Below are positions 17,421 to 25,897 of a stretch of 37,977 nucleotides of DNA, one piece after another. The notes beneath the pieces are model-generated. The model saw only the letters and a list, made by a program, of their open reading frames with translations. It did no database searches and was not told the origin of the DNA. The stretch comes from Myxococcales bacterium (GTDB lineage Bacteria > Myxococcota_A > Polyangia > Haliangiales > J016), in the NCBI GenBank assembly GCA_014238595.1, contig JABAAV010000002.1:18417-56393 (forward strand). Direction: 5' to 3'. Both the position numbers and the translations under genes were made by a program. The stretch's first letter is position 1. Each line of letters opens with the position of its first letter.

Positions 17421-18029
17421 TTACCATAAACGAGCATGATTGCATGCTTTTAAAATCTGTGAAGCAACATGTTCTAGGGGTTGATGTCCATCAATATGCA
17501 CAACGGGTTCATCTTGGGCGGGTTTTTCAAAAATATCTTGATAAACTTGAGCAATTCTTTTCTGTGTTTCCAAAGCATCATATCGTTCTTGGATACGATT
17601 GTCATTGATACATCGATGTTGTGCCACTTTAGGATCAACTTCAAGAAATATAATCAAATCTGGTTTGTGACAATGTTCATTAATAGTACGAATCCAACGA
17701 TGATCTTCACTGTTCTGATAGGCCAATGATGAATAATACCATCGATCCGATATGACTATGGTACCTCGCTCTAGGGCTGGTATGATTTCACGGCGTACAT
17801 GATCCATACGATCAGCAGCAAAAAGAAGTGCTATGGCACTTTCATCCGTCACAGGACATTGTTTGTGAAGAATGTCTCTCAACAGTTTTCCAATAGGACC
17901 GTCACTGGGCTGGCAGGTAAACGATGACGATATATTCTGTTTCTCTAAAGTATCTACAAGACGCTTTGCTTGCGTTGTTGTTCCTGCACCATCAATGCCT
18001 TCAATTACGATGAGTTTTCCTTGTTGCAT
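17421..18029 (-). CDS. tmk: Thymidylate kinase
   Basis: The 202-residue enzyme phosphorylates dTMP to dTDP. The P-loop is EGIDGAGTTTQ (about 9-19), the dTMP-binding motif is SDRWYYSSLAYQ, the lid region carries NDNRIQERYD, and ADRMDH sits before it. The lid arginine pattern is nearer to the E. coli type than the human type, although this is a judgement by eye. AGGAG lies a few bases upstream of the ATG. The start overlaps the end of the upstream gene by 29 bases, indicating translational coupling. Confidence 0.95.
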   Translation of the reverse strand: MQQGKLIVIEGIDGAGTTTQAKRLVDTLEKQNISSSFTCQPSDGPIGKLLRDILHKQCPVTDESAIALLFAADRMDHVRREIIPALERGTIVISDRWYYSSLAYQNSEDHRWIRTINEHCHKPDLIIFLEVDPKVAQHRCINDNRIQERYDALETQKRIAQVYQDIFEKPAQDEPVVHIDGHQPLEHVASQILKACNHARLW

Positions 18030-19464
18030 CTTTCTCCTTTAATGTAACGATACGAAAAACAAAACCTAGGGCCAAAAGAAACAGTATAATAGCCCCCCAT
18101 AGCATTATTTGATTGGATTTATAGTGTATTTGTTTTAATGGTGTAAGCACTGCAGTCGCACTGGGATGGGTCGGATAATAATAAAGCGCAGATTGAAGCT
18201 CTGTGTTCCCCTCATATCCTTCGTTCATCAGACAAATAGCTTTTGAAAAATGCATGTCTGCATAAGCATAGCGTTCATTGGGTGCATCTAATCCAAGAGC
18301 GATTGCCTTTCCATAAAGAAGTGCTGCCGTACATGCTTGATTGAAGTCTATTGTCTTTGCGTAAAACAAGAATGCTGATGCCATATTTTGTCTTTGAAGA
18401 AACACAGGATCATCCACGAGTATTAAATTATATAAATAGACTGCCTGCTTATAGTCTTTTTGTGCATAAGCATGATGAGCCATTGTTAATCTGACGATGA
18501 TATTGTGTGCATGTTTTGTTTCGAAATAATCAAACAGTTTTTGACTCATTTGTGTTGAAGATTGTTTTTTTATGGAACCAAATGTTTTTTTATATTCACG
18601 CAATAACTCTGCAATTGCATACTTGTTATAGCTAAGCCAAAGCGGATATTCTCGTTGGCTTAATTTGCCCTGTGTCAATGCCAATTTGCGTTTAGGTGCA
18701 TTTGTATGAGGCTTTCCTTGAACATATAAAAACCATGTTTTCTGAGCTTGGTCTCTTACTTCTTTGGAATCATCATACAACGCTGTTTGTAATATTGCTG
18801 GAATCGCTTCACGGTAGGTTGTTTTTCCATAGGCTTGAAGGAGTTTGATTTTAAAACTGTTTGAAGGGGCATGTTGCAAAGCCTTGAATGGATTTTCTCT
18901 ATCCATTTGTTCCAGAATCGTTTTCGCATAGTTGCGTTTCTGAAGATTATCGAAAGATAACTGTTCAATTAATACAAGAATTGCCCATGGATCCATCGTA
19001 CTCAATAGGCGTTGACATTCTTTTTGATATATTGTGCCAATGGGACTTTGCGCAAAGTCAAACAACAATTGTGCTGTTTGTTTTGAAGGTATAGCTGCGA
19101 TAGCATGAATGGCTGCTATATCCCTCAATGTTTCTAATTCTATGAGTGATAAAGGTCCATAAGGTTTTATAGAAAACCCTGTGGTGTCATGACTATTGGT
19201 CATTTTACGATGAAACAATGCGAGTCTTTCTTCGGTAGAAAACAGATGTTTTCGGTGTAAATAAGTCTGAAGATTTTTTTCGTTGTATGTAGACGAACGT
19301 TTAATTGAAATAACAATGCGAGTTAATGAATCTTTTGCATCAATGATTTGGTCTAACCATGACGTTAGATCACTGTTTGTTTGAGCAAGAAGCGGATTGA
19401 GTTTTGTGACTAAGAGAAATGCGATTAACAAAGATTTTATAGAGATTTTAAGTATGAATTGCAT
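18001..19464 (-). CDS. Exported, membrane-anchored protein with HEAT- and TPR-like repeats
   Basis: The 487-residue product has an N-terminal signal peptide or anchor (about 9-28), helical HEAT-like repeats (about 105-250: TYREAIPAILQTALYDDSKEVRDQA), TPR-like hairpins (about 330-440: DYKQAVYLYNLILVDD), and a C-terminal transmembrane helix (LWGAIILFLLALGFVF) with a basic cytoplasmic tail. It probably presents a protein-interaction scaffold in the periplasm. The exact family is not recognised. It overlaps tmk and heads this minus-strand operon. It is divergent from the epimerase gene with 28 bases between starts. Confidence 0.7.
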   Translation of the reverse strand: MQFILKISIKSLLIAFLLVTKLNPLLAQTNSDLTSWLDQIIDAKDSLTRIVISIKRSSTYNEKNLQTYLHRKHLFSTEERLALFHRKMTNSHDTTGFSIKPYGPLSLIELETLRDIAAIHAIAAIPSKQTAQLLFDFAQSPIGTIYQKECQRLLSTMDPWAILVLIEQLSFDNLQKRNYAKTILEQMDRENPFKALQHAPSNSFKIKLLQAYGKTTYREAIPAILQTALYDDSKEVRDQAQKTWFLYVQGKPHTNAPKRKLALTQGKLSQREYPLWLSYNKYAIAELLREYKKTFGSIKKQSSTQMSQKLFDYFETKHAHNIIVRLTMAHHAYAQKDYKQAVYLYNLILVDDPVFLQRQNMASAFLFYAKTIDFNQACTAALLYGKAIALGLDAPNERYAYADMHFSKAICLMNEGYEGNTELQSALYYYPTHPSATAVLTPLKQIHYKSNQIMLWGAIILFLLALGFVFRIVTLKEKDATRKTHRN

Positions 19465-19492
19465 AAGAATGAGATTAATATATTAGTTGATT

Positions 19493-20497
19493 ATGTCTAC
19501 GACATTGGTAACAGGTGCGAGTGGATTCATCGGGAGTGCTGTCGTTCGAGAATTGTTAGCTCTTGGACGGACAGTGCGATGTTATATTCAACCAGGCAGT
19601 AACATCAGCAATCTTGATGGGTTAGATGTTGAAACAGTGTATGGAGACATTAATGATCGTGAGAACATAGAAAAAGCACTTGATGGATGTCATGTTTTAT
19701 ATCATTTAGCAGGATTGTATCGGATTTGGATGAAAGATTATTCTGATGTTTATCATGTCAATGTAGAAGGAACAAAAACTGTTTTGTTTGCAGCAATGCG
19801 AGCTAATCTCGATAAAGTTATTTACACGAGCTCTATTTCTACAGTGGGTTGTCTTGGTAACAAAAAAAGAGCAGATGAAACAACAGCGTTTAATCTGTGG
19901 AATGAAGCCAATCATTATGTGCGTTCAAAATATTTAGGTGAACAAGATGCGCTCCGTTTTGCTCAAGCAGGTGTCCCTTTGGTTGTTGTTAACCCTGTGT
20001 TTCCATTTGGAGCACGTGATAATGTCCCAACACCAACAGGGCGTCTTATTGTAGATACTTTAGCAGGAAAGGTGCCTGGCTATATGCCTGGCGGTTTTTG
20101 TGTTGCCGATGTTGATGATGTTGCTAAAGGTCATATTCTTGTCGAAGAAAAAGGGAAAATTGGCGAGCGTTATATTCTTGGAGGACATAATATTACTTAT
20201 AAAGAGTTTTATGATGCCATCGCAACGCTATCGGGATGTAAACCTGTACGCATCAAACTACCAGCACGGCTTTTGGCAAATGTTGCTTGGTTGATGGAAA
20301 AATATGCAGATAAGGTATCTCAACGTTCACCTCAGCTGACCTATCAAACCGCAGTGTATGCAAGCCGTTATCTTTGGTATGATACAAGCAAAGCTCAGAA
20401 TGAGTTAGGCTTGTCACTGACTCCATTTATGACTGCATTGGAGAAATCAATTCAATGGTTCCAACAAGCAGGATATGACAAAAAGAAATTGAGCTAA
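19493..20497 (+). CDS. NAD-dependent epimerase/dehydratase, HpnA-like
   Basis: The 334-residue extended short-chain dehydrogenase has the Rossmann motif TGASGFIGSAV near the N-terminus and the catalytic pair in YVRSKYLGE. The overall sequence (YHLAGLYRIW, NVEGTKTVL, NPVFPFGARDNVPTPTG) resembles hopanoid-associated sugar epimerase HpnA and dihydroflavonol-reductase-like enzymes. No hopanoid genes are visible here, so the substrate is open. The ATG at 19493 is preferred over one at 19487. It is the first of three plus-strand genes. Confidence 0.85.
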   Translation: MSTTLVTGASGFIGSAVVRELLALGRTVRCYIQPGSNISNLDGLDVETVYGDINDRENIEKALDGCHVLYHLAGLYRIWMKDYSDVYHVNVEGTKTVLFAAMRANLDKVIYTSSISTVGCLGNKKRADETTAFNLWNEANHYVRSKYLGEQDALRFAQAGVPLVVVNPVFPFGARDNVPTPTGRLIVDTLAGKVPGYMPGGFCVADVDDVAKGHILVEEKGKIGERYILGGHNITYKEFYDAIATLSGCKPVRIKLPARLLANVAWLMEKYADKVSQRSPQLTYQTAVYASRYLWYDTSKAQNELGLSLTPFMTALEKSIQWFQQAGYDKKKLS

Positions 20498-20509
20498 GTG
20501 AGGATATAA

Positions 20510-21904
20510 TTGCTCTATGGTCTTCTAAGGTTTGTTGAGCTACTTCGCTCAAATGGCATTCGTATTTCTACACAAGAATGTATGGATGCAAGCAATGCCG
20601 CAGCCCTGATTGATGTTGGAAATCCGCATTGTATTCAATCCGTATTGCAGACAACTTTAATCAAACGTTCTGCAGATAAGCACACATTTTACGAATTGTT
20701 CGATTTGTTTTTTCATCAAGGCTTGTCTGTTCAAATGGATTCTTCTCCATTGGTGTCTTTGCTTCGAGATGCAGGGTTGAGCACTGAAGCTATCGAGAAA
20801 ATTCTTGCTCGTATTGCTGATGAAGTCAATTCTCTGGATCAAACAGCTCGGATGTTAATAGGCATGCGAACATTGACACCCGAAATTTTGATTCGTTCTG
20901 CCAATTATAATTTAGAACATATTGGGTCTCCATTACAGGCGGGATATCATACACATGCTCTGATTAAGACGCTCAATATTCATGACGCGCTTGATAAAAT
21001 AAATCGAATGTTGACATTGCTGTTGGATGGCATGTGTTTGTCTCCACAAGATGTCTCTGCTATTCAAGGGATGGTTGGCCAAAACGTCGATCGATTACAA
21101 GCGTCTGTACGTCAATATATTCAACAGGAATTTGAAAAACAACATGAAAAATTTATTCGAACATCTTCATCGCTTTTAGAGAAGCCATTATTAGATTTGA
21201 ATGACAATGAGACAGAAGCCCTTAATGACGAGGTAAAGCGTTTTATTATCATGCTCCGAAAAAAAACAAAGACCCGTTGGAAAAAACAACATAGAGGACG
21301 GCTTGATTTTCGTCATTTGCTTCGAAATTCAGCTTCAACTTTAGGTGTTCCAATGACGCTTAGATTTCATCATCGTAACCGCACAAAACCAAGGCTTTTG
21401 GTTTTATGTGATGTTTCGGACTCTGTGCGGAATGTCGCACGATTTATGTTGCAGTTTTCTTATGCACTCCAAGATAGATTTGATCATGTCTATTCTTTTG
21501 CGTTTGTTTCCGAACTTGTAGAAACAACAATGTTATTTCAAGAATCTTCTGTTGAAGAGGCTATCAATAACGTTTATCAAGGAGGGGTTGTTAATGTTTC
21601 TTCAAACTCTAACTATGGGCGTGTATTTAGAGATTTCTTTGACAATCACATTGGGAAAATCAATAAACAAACAACAGTAATGATTATTGGGGATGGAAGA
21701 AACAATTATCACCCAAGTCATAGTGCTGTATTGTCAGACATACGCCGTCGCTCAAAAAAAACACTGTGGATAACCCCTGAATTACCAGAAAAATGGAACA
21801 CTGGTGATAGTATGATGTATGAATATACATCCTATTGTGATCGAACGATTATTGCGTATAATCTCAAAACGCTATGTATGGAGTTGAGCGAACTCAATCT
21901 ATAA
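20510..21904 (+). CDS. CoxE-type VWA domain protein
   Basis: The 464-residue protein has a helical N-terminal region starting LLRFVELLRSNGIRIS and a C-terminal von Willebrand factor A-like domain (about 285-450). The metal-site motif DxSxS appears as CDVSDSV, followed later by MIIGDGRNNY. CoxE relatives usually act with MoxR-type AAA+ ATPases in maturing enzymes such as CO dehydrogenase; no such ATPase is present in the window. The start is TTG at 20510, supported by AGGA at 20501-20504. There is no good ATG at this end, and the family start aligns. The gap to the epimerase is 12 bases. Confidence 0.85.
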   Translation: MLYGLLRFVELLRSNGIRISTQECMDASNAAALIDVGNPHCIQSVLQTTLIKRSADKHTFYELFDLFFHQGLSVQMDSSPLVSLLRDAGLSTEAIEKILARIADEVNSLDQTARMLIGMRTLTPEILIRSANYNLEHIGSPLQAGYHTHALIKTLNIHDALDKINRMLTLLLDGMCLSPQDVSAIQGMVGQNVDRLQASVRQYIQQEFEKQHEKFIRTSSSLLEKPLLDLNDNETEALNDEVKRFIIMLRKKTKTRWKKQHRGRLDFRHLLRNSASTLGVPMTLRFHHRNRTKPRLLVLCDVSDSVRNVARFMLQFSYALQDRFDHVYSFAFVSELVETTMLFQESSVEEAINNVYQGGVVNVSSNSNYGRVFRDFFDNHIGKINKQTTVMIIGDGRNNYHPSHSAVLSDIRRRSKKTLWITPELPEKWNTGDSMMYEYTSYCDRTIIAYNLKTLCMELSELNL

Positions 21905-21922
21905 TTTAAAGGAAACTGTATT

Positions 21923-22438
21923 ATGCCAATTATTCATTCGTTTGAAGGAGTTTCTCCGACTATTCATGACACTGTGTTTCTTGCAGAAAATGCATCCATT
22001 ATTGGGGATGTTCATATTGGACGCGAATCTTCGATTTGGTACGGAGCCGTGATTCGTGGTGACGTGTATTACATTCGGATTGGGGAACAAACATCCATCC
22101 AAGACAATACAGTGATTCATATTACCGATCAAAAACACGAAACTATTGTAGGCAATCGGGTTACCGTTGGACATTCTGTAACGCTTCATGGCTGCCATGT
22201 TGGAGATCGAGTCATTGTCGGTATGGGATGTACGATTCTAGATCAAGCCATTATTGGTGATCAATGTATTGTTGGTGCAGGTGCGTTAGTTCCCCCTGGA
22301 TTAAACGTTCCTTCGGGCCATTTGGTTGTAGGGGTGCCAGCTCGTGTTAAACGTCCTTTGACGGAACAAGAGAAAGAACAGATAGATTGGAATGCCGCAC
22401 ATTACGTTAGTTTGACGAAACGATATGAAACGAAGTAG
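21923..22438 (+). CDS. Gamma-carbonic-anhydrase-like hexapeptide-repeat protein
   Basis: The 171-residue left-handed beta-helix protein belongs to the YrdA/PaaY/CaiE group. Hexapeptide repeats run from about 20 to 140 (ASIIGDVHIGRESSIWYGAVIRGD). Candidate Zn-binding histidines lie in VIHITD, VTVGHSVTLHGC. The acidic loop of archaeal Cam is missing, as is usual for this subgroup, so enzyme activity is uncertain. AAAGGAAA precedes the ATG. It follows the VWA gene by 18 bases. Confidence 0.92.
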   Translation: MPIIHSFEGVSPTIHDTVFLAENASIIGDVHIGRESSIWYGAVIRGDVYYIRIGEQTSIQDNTVIHITDQKHETIVGNRVTVGHSVTLHGCHVGDRVIVGMGCTILDQAIIGDQCIVGAGALVPPGLNVPSGHLVVGVPARVKRPLTEQEKEQIDWNAAHYVSLTKRYETK

Positions 22439-22449
22439 TTTCCAATGCT

Positions 22450-23337
22450 ATGTCAGATAATAAACAACCTTTGTTAAAAGAAAATACGCATCGTATTGAT
22501 ATTCGAGCGATGGCTGAAGAAGCCAAAAACCGTCTTGCCCATTCCGATCGAGCGATGGCGACTCCAGCTGCTGCGGTCTCTGAATTTCAGTCCTCACACG
22601 CTCATTCAAAATGGCTTTGGCCCGTTGTTGTGTTCTCAGGAATTGTTATGGGTATTATGGGGGCATCTGTATTGATCAATGATTCAGAGCGCAATGATGT
22701 GCCTCCCTCAAACACTATAATAGTCAGTGCGGGTACAACTGATGCAGATAGAACGCATCAAGGTACAACACCGTTGACTCAACCCAGTATCAGGAATGCT
22801 AGACCAACGCCATCCCCTAGGGTTGCCATACCATTGACTCCAAAGTCACAGAAAGAATCTGTCAACAAACAAAAACGCCCTCGTAACAAACGAGCCGTGT
22901 CATCGAAAAATTCAAAATCTTCAAAGAAGAAAAACAGTGACATATTAATTCCAACATCAGAAAAATCAAAATCAACGAGTGCCTTGGATCGCCTTCTTGA
23001 AGAGCATTCCGATATATCAGGTGATGTTCCTGCCAAGAAAGTCAAGAAGAAGGTCAAACGTGGCAAACCCTTGTCTAGAACTCAAATCAAAAAAGTGATG
23101 CGTCGGATTGCGCCTAAAGTAAAACGTTGTGCCAAGATACATCGCAAAGAAGGACGGATTTTACTCAATATTTATGTGGCTTCTTCAGGAAAAACCAAAA
23201 AAGTCGATATTCTTAGCAAGCGATATAAGAAAACTAAGGTTGGACGATGTGTTGCTAAGATCGTTAAGCGAACGAAATTCCCTTCATTTACTAAAAAACA
23301 AATGAAAATTCGTTATCCTTTTTTGTTGGAATATTAA
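22450..23337 (+). CDS. Membrane protein with an AgmX/PglI-type C-terminal domain
   Basis: The 295-residue product has a cytoplasmic N-terminus, one transmembrane helix at about 57-77 (WLWPVVVFSGIVMGIMGA), a long Ser/Lys/Pro-rich linker (about 85-200), and a TonB-like C-terminal domain. In that domain KRCAKIH, GRILLNIYVASSGK and VGRCVAKIVKRTKFPSF match the AgmX/PglI tail seen in Myxococcota and relatives. The layout suggests a periplasm-spanning protein in envelope, motility or secretion functions. It is convergent with sctJ and their ends overlap by four bases. Confidence 0.8.
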   Translation: MSDNKQPLLKENTHRIDIRAMAEEAKNRLAHSDRAMATPAAAVSEFQSSHAHSKWLWPVVVFSGIVMGIMGASVLINDSERNDVPPSNTIIVSAGTTDADRTHQGTTPLTQPSIRNARPTPSPRVAIPLTPKSQKESVNKQKRPRNKRAVSSKNSKSSKKKNSDILIPTSEKSKSTSALDRLLEEHSDISGDVPAKKVKKKVKRGKPLSRTQIKKVMRRIAPKVKRCAKIHRKEGRILLNIYVASSGKTKKVDILSKRYKKTKVGRCVAKIVKRTKFPSFTKKQMKIRYPFLLEY

Positions 23338-24167
23338 CGCTCTGAGCTTTGTTTCTTGAAGTTCGCAATTTGTTGAATGAGTTTTCTTCGATTTTGTTCA
23401 GAGCGCCATGCTAAGAGTCCCACAAGCAAAATTGACGCAAACGCGGCAATGAGTATCCATTGAAGCAATGTCTTTGATTGTGAGGCAACAACGATAGGTC
23501 CTACGGTCGTCCATGGTGTGTCTTGTGGATTATGTTGAATATCAACAGATGGCACAGCAATAATTTCTACCATGACATGTTCCGGTGTTAATTTTTCCAC
23601 AGATGCAGCAACCAGATTGGCAATCATTGCTTTGTTAATGGGGCTGTTTGTGTCATTTGATTGGGGTGAAATACGTAAAACAATCGAGGCTTGTGGTGGA
23701 GAGGATTGTTTATCTAATAGTGTTTTTTGAGCCAGTGTGACCAAAACATTCGCATCAATAACGCCGTCAATATGCTCAAGATGAGTTGCTATTTCGTGGT
23801 TAAGGGCATCTAAAAAACGTGCTTTTTCTTCTGTGCTTGTTGGGATCATTGAGGAGTTTTTGTAGAGGGCATTAAATCCTTTTTTAGGCTCTTTGGGCAG
23901 GTTTTGTTCTCGAAGAATGGCCATTGCTCTTGCGGCATGCTCTGTGGAGACATAGATCGTTGTGGAAGGTTTGTCTTTATTCTCTATGGTTTTGGCTGTC
24001 GCAATGATATTTGCTTTACCTAAGGCAGCCATGACGTCACGTGCTTGTGAATCATCCAGATTTCTAATGAGTTCTTTTGAGCATGCGACAACCAATAGCA
24101 AGCTAGCGCAGAGCAGTATCTGTAAAAACCGAATTATTATAGAATTTTGGATGAACATTGCCTTCAT
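23334..24167 (-). CDS. sctJ: Type III secretion inner-membrane ring lipoprotein, SctJ (YscJ/PrgK) family
   Basis: From the ATG at 24167 the product has 277 residues. A lipoprotein signal ends in LLVVAC. The first ring-building motif (LDDSQARDVMAALGKANI), the linker to the second (STEHAARAMAILREQNLP), and the second domain (SSMIPTSTEEKARFLDALNHEIATHLEHIDGVIDANVLVTL) match SctJ proteins in order and spacing. A transmembrane helix (LLQWILIAAFASILLVGLLAW) follows near the C-terminus. The lipobox and length separate it from flagellar FliF. An SctI-like gene lies upstream on the same strand, but a cytochrome gene sits between them in the opposite direction. No other secretion genes are in view. Confidence 0.9.
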   Translation of the reverse strand: MKAMFIQNSIIIRFLQILLCASLLLVVACSKELIRNLDDSQARDVMAALGKANIIATAKTIENKDKPSTTIYVSTEHAARAMAILREQNLPKEPKKGFNALYKNSSMIPTSTEEKARFLDALNHEIATHLEHIDGVIDANVLVTLAQKTLLDKQSSPPQASIVLRISPQSNDTNSPINKAMIANLVAASVEKLTPEHVMVEIIAVPSVDIQHNPQDTPWTTVGPIVVASQSKTLLQWILIAAFASILLVGLLAWRSEQNRRKLIQQIANFKKQSSER

Positions 24168-24186
24168 AATCAATTGATAGATGGTG

Positions 24187-24225
24187 TATAACACTTATGT
24201 TTCATTAACATTGCAAGGAGCTCTA
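24187..24225 (+). promoter_or_regulatory. Possible promoter -10 and strong Shine-Dalgarno of the cytochrome gene
   Basis: TATAAC (24187-24192) lies 18 bases after TTCATA (24163-24168), a weak sigma70-like pair. The perfect ribosome-binding site AAGGAG lies just before the ATG at 24226 and fixes the start against longer upstream frames. The ribosome-binding site is firm; the promoter is tentative. Confidence 0.45.
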
Positions 24226-24576
24226 ATGAAAAATCAAGTATTTTATTCTGTTTTAATGACTATATTTTTTGTAACCGTTGGCTTGGGAACATATGTTCCT
24301 GTTGAAGCCGTTGCAGCCCCTCCTAAAAACCTGCAAGTGTTTCCAAAAAATACGACTAAAAAAGTTCTTAAAAAGAAAATGAAAAAAATGGCTGCTGCAT
24401 TGGATGTTCAATGTGACTACTGCCACAACACACGTAAAATGGAAGAAGACACGAAGCACAAAAAAGTTGCACGAGACATGCTACGTATGACCGCAGCTAT
24501 TAATAAGGCCAATTTCAAAGGCAAGGATCGTGTGACATGTCTGACCTGTCATAACGGTCAGAAAGAACCTAAATAG
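24226..24576 (+). CDS. Dihaem c-type cytochrome, reaction-centre-cytochrome-like
   Basis: The 116-residue product has a signal peptide (about 1-28, ending PVEAVAA) and two haem-binding CxxCH motifs, CDYCHN and CLTCHNG. The sequence between (KNLQVFPKNTTKKVLKKKMKKMAAALDVQ and VARDMLRMTAAINK, quoted in parts) resembles small cytochromes related to the photosynthetic-reaction-centre cytochrome subunit, found in many non-phototrophs. It is expected in the periplasm as an electron carrier. Lysine content is very high. It starts at 24226 because of the perfect AAGGAG; a longer frame from 24181 would lose the signal peptide. It sits alone on the plus strand between sctJ and sctI. Confidence 0.88.
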   Translation: MKNQVFYSVLMTIFFVTVGLGTYVPVEAVAAPPKNLQVFPKNTTKKVLKKKMKKMAAALDVQCDYCHNTRKMEEDTKHKKVARDMLRMTAAINKANFKGKDRVTCLTCHNGQKEPK

Positions 24577-24604
24577 TAACGTGCTGTTAACGATCTCTGA
24601 TCGA

Positions 24605-24928
24605 TTAAACTTGCATTGACATGATTTGACGCAGTGCGTTGATGGTGTGTTGTGTTGCGTTGGCGATGGTGTTGATGCTCAGACTGTAGTTTTGTGTTTG
24701 AATTTGTAGGGCTAATAAATCGCTCGTATTGAGCGATTTGCCTGTACTGAGTTGAGCTAATTGATGGTGTATATTTTTGCCATGCTCAACGACATCGGTA
24801 AGATAATCCGTGGTAGTTGTGATCGCAGAAGATTGATTAAGTAATGAGGGAAAATCTGTTCGCGAAGAATGATTGGAAGATTGAATAGAACGAGAGGGTT
24901 GGATGGCGTTTTTTGTTGAGATATGCAT
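24605..24928 (-). CDS. sctI: Type III secretion inner-rod protein, SctI (YscI/PrgJ)-like
   Basis: The product has 107 residues (116 if the ATG at 24955 is used). A polar Ser/Thr/Gln-rich N-terminus precedes a helical C-terminus. The last 40 residues (LLALQIQTQNYSLSINTIA, then NATQHTINALRQIMSMQ) match the C-terminal helix of inner-rod proteins: a Leu-rich start, the Gln/Tyr-Ser-Leu centre and a terminal Gln. There is no signal peptide, as expected for a substrate of the apparatus. It is upstream of sctJ on the same strand, the classical sctI-sctJ order, with a cytochrome gene inserted. An assignment to the related flagellar FliE cannot be fully excluded. It is divergent from the MutH-like gene. 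Confidence 0.75.
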   Translation of the reverse strand: MHISTKNAIQPSRSIQSSNHSSRTDFPSLLNQSSAITTTTDYLTDVVEHGKNIHHQLAQLSTGKSLNTSDLLALQIQTQNYSLSINTIANATQHTINALRQIMSMQV

Positions 24929-24956
24929 AAAAAGGATATCGTAATGTGACAGCATA

Positions 24957-25886
24957 ATGTTGCGTCATCTCATGCCATATTCAAATCAAAATAATCTCTG
25001 TCCCCAACGTAATGCTGTTGAATACTTTGTATCCTTAATGCCACGCGCTGCATTATTAACAGCCATATCCCGATTGAATACATCGATGCGTATAGAATCC
25101 ACGGATGCTTTGATCGAAGCGTTTTCGTTGAATTTAGCTGGATTTCTTAATGCGATGACCAAAGATTCATTATTGATTCTCGTTCAAGCCTGTCAATTGC
25201 CGAGCGAAGGTTCCGTTGAAGATCTGCGGGCACGGCTTTGGAAACATGGTGCTCATATAGAACGGGACAATTGTTCAGCAGATCAACCATTGCCCATTGT
25301 ATTGGGTGGAAAATTAATACATTTATGGGAAGGGACAGGGAGTTTTCCTGCGGTATCACAATGGCCTAGAACCATACCTTCAGAGCAGCCGATTCCTTCA
25401 AAAATACAAGAACCTGAACATTTAGAAGATTTACTGCATAACGCCAACCAATTGCTTGGCATTCGGTTAGGTGGTGCGACACAGGATAAAGGGGCGTTTG
25501 GATCACGTGTGGCTCATTATTTGGGTGTGATTGAAGAAGGCTATTCTGAATCAGATTGGCGCGGTGAAATTGAGATTAAGACACTTCCAGTCATCGTTGA
25601 TCGTTCTGGATGGTGGCGTGTTAAAGAAGATCCGGCTATTTCTATGCAGCATTGGTCGCCATGGCGAAAACTCCAAAAAATATTGTGGGTTGCCCGTGTC
25701 GCTGATCGTGATGATTCACCCATTTTAAGCTGGTATTATCAAGAATGTACTGAAGATATTCGTTTTTTCTTAAAACAAGCCCTTCATTTGCGTCCTAAAG
25801 GTGATGCAGGAGCAGAAACAAAAGGGTGGTATATTCGTAAGAACTTTTTTATTAAGTCAGGATTTCTTAAATCACTGAACGGGTAA
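24957..25886 (+). CDS. MutH-like endonuclease with an N-terminal SAP-like region
   Basis: The 309-residue protein ends in a MutH/Sau3AI-type nuclease domain. ATQDKGAFGSRVAHYLG corresponds to the MutH KGWVG segment, and SDWRGEIEIKTLPV carries the catalytic Asp200, Glu206 and Lys208 (the D...ExK pattern). Residues about 68-100 (KDSLLILVQACQLP, SVEDLRARLW) resemble a SAP DNA-binding fold. This extension makes it longer than E. coli MutH (229 residues). The family nicks GATC sites in mismatch repair or acts as a restriction enzyme; no partner methylase, mutS or mutL is in the window. It is followed by the sigma factor after 11 bases. Confidence 0.85.
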   Translation: MLRHLMPYSNQNNLCPQRNAVEYFVSLMPRAALLTAISRLNTSMRIESTDALIEAFSLNLAGFLNAMTKDSLLILVQACQLPSEGSVEDLRARLWKHGAHIERDNCSADQPLPIVLGGKLIHLWEGTGSFPAVSQWPRTIPSEQPIPSKIQEPEHLEDLLHNANQLLGIRLGGATQDKGAFGSRVAHYLGVIEEGYSESDWRGEIEIKTLPVIVDRSGWWRVKEDPAISMQHWSPWRKLQKILWVARVADRDDSPILSWYYQECTEDIRFFLKQALHLRPKGDAGAETKGWYIRKNFFIKSGFLKSLNG

Positions 25887-25897
25887 CGAGCACGTTG

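Noticed and set aside
22779..23066. A 95-codon minus-strand frame inside the AgmX-tail gene
   Set aside because: It arises from the Lys/Ser-rich linker read in antisense (Phe-rich product) and has no independent support.
24605..24928. Flagellar FliE and FliF as alternative names for the SctI/SctJ-like pair
   Set aside because: The SctJ-like protein has a lipobox and about 277 residues, whereas FliF is about twice as long without a lipobox. No flagellar genes are present. For the rod protein the alternative is less firmly excluded.
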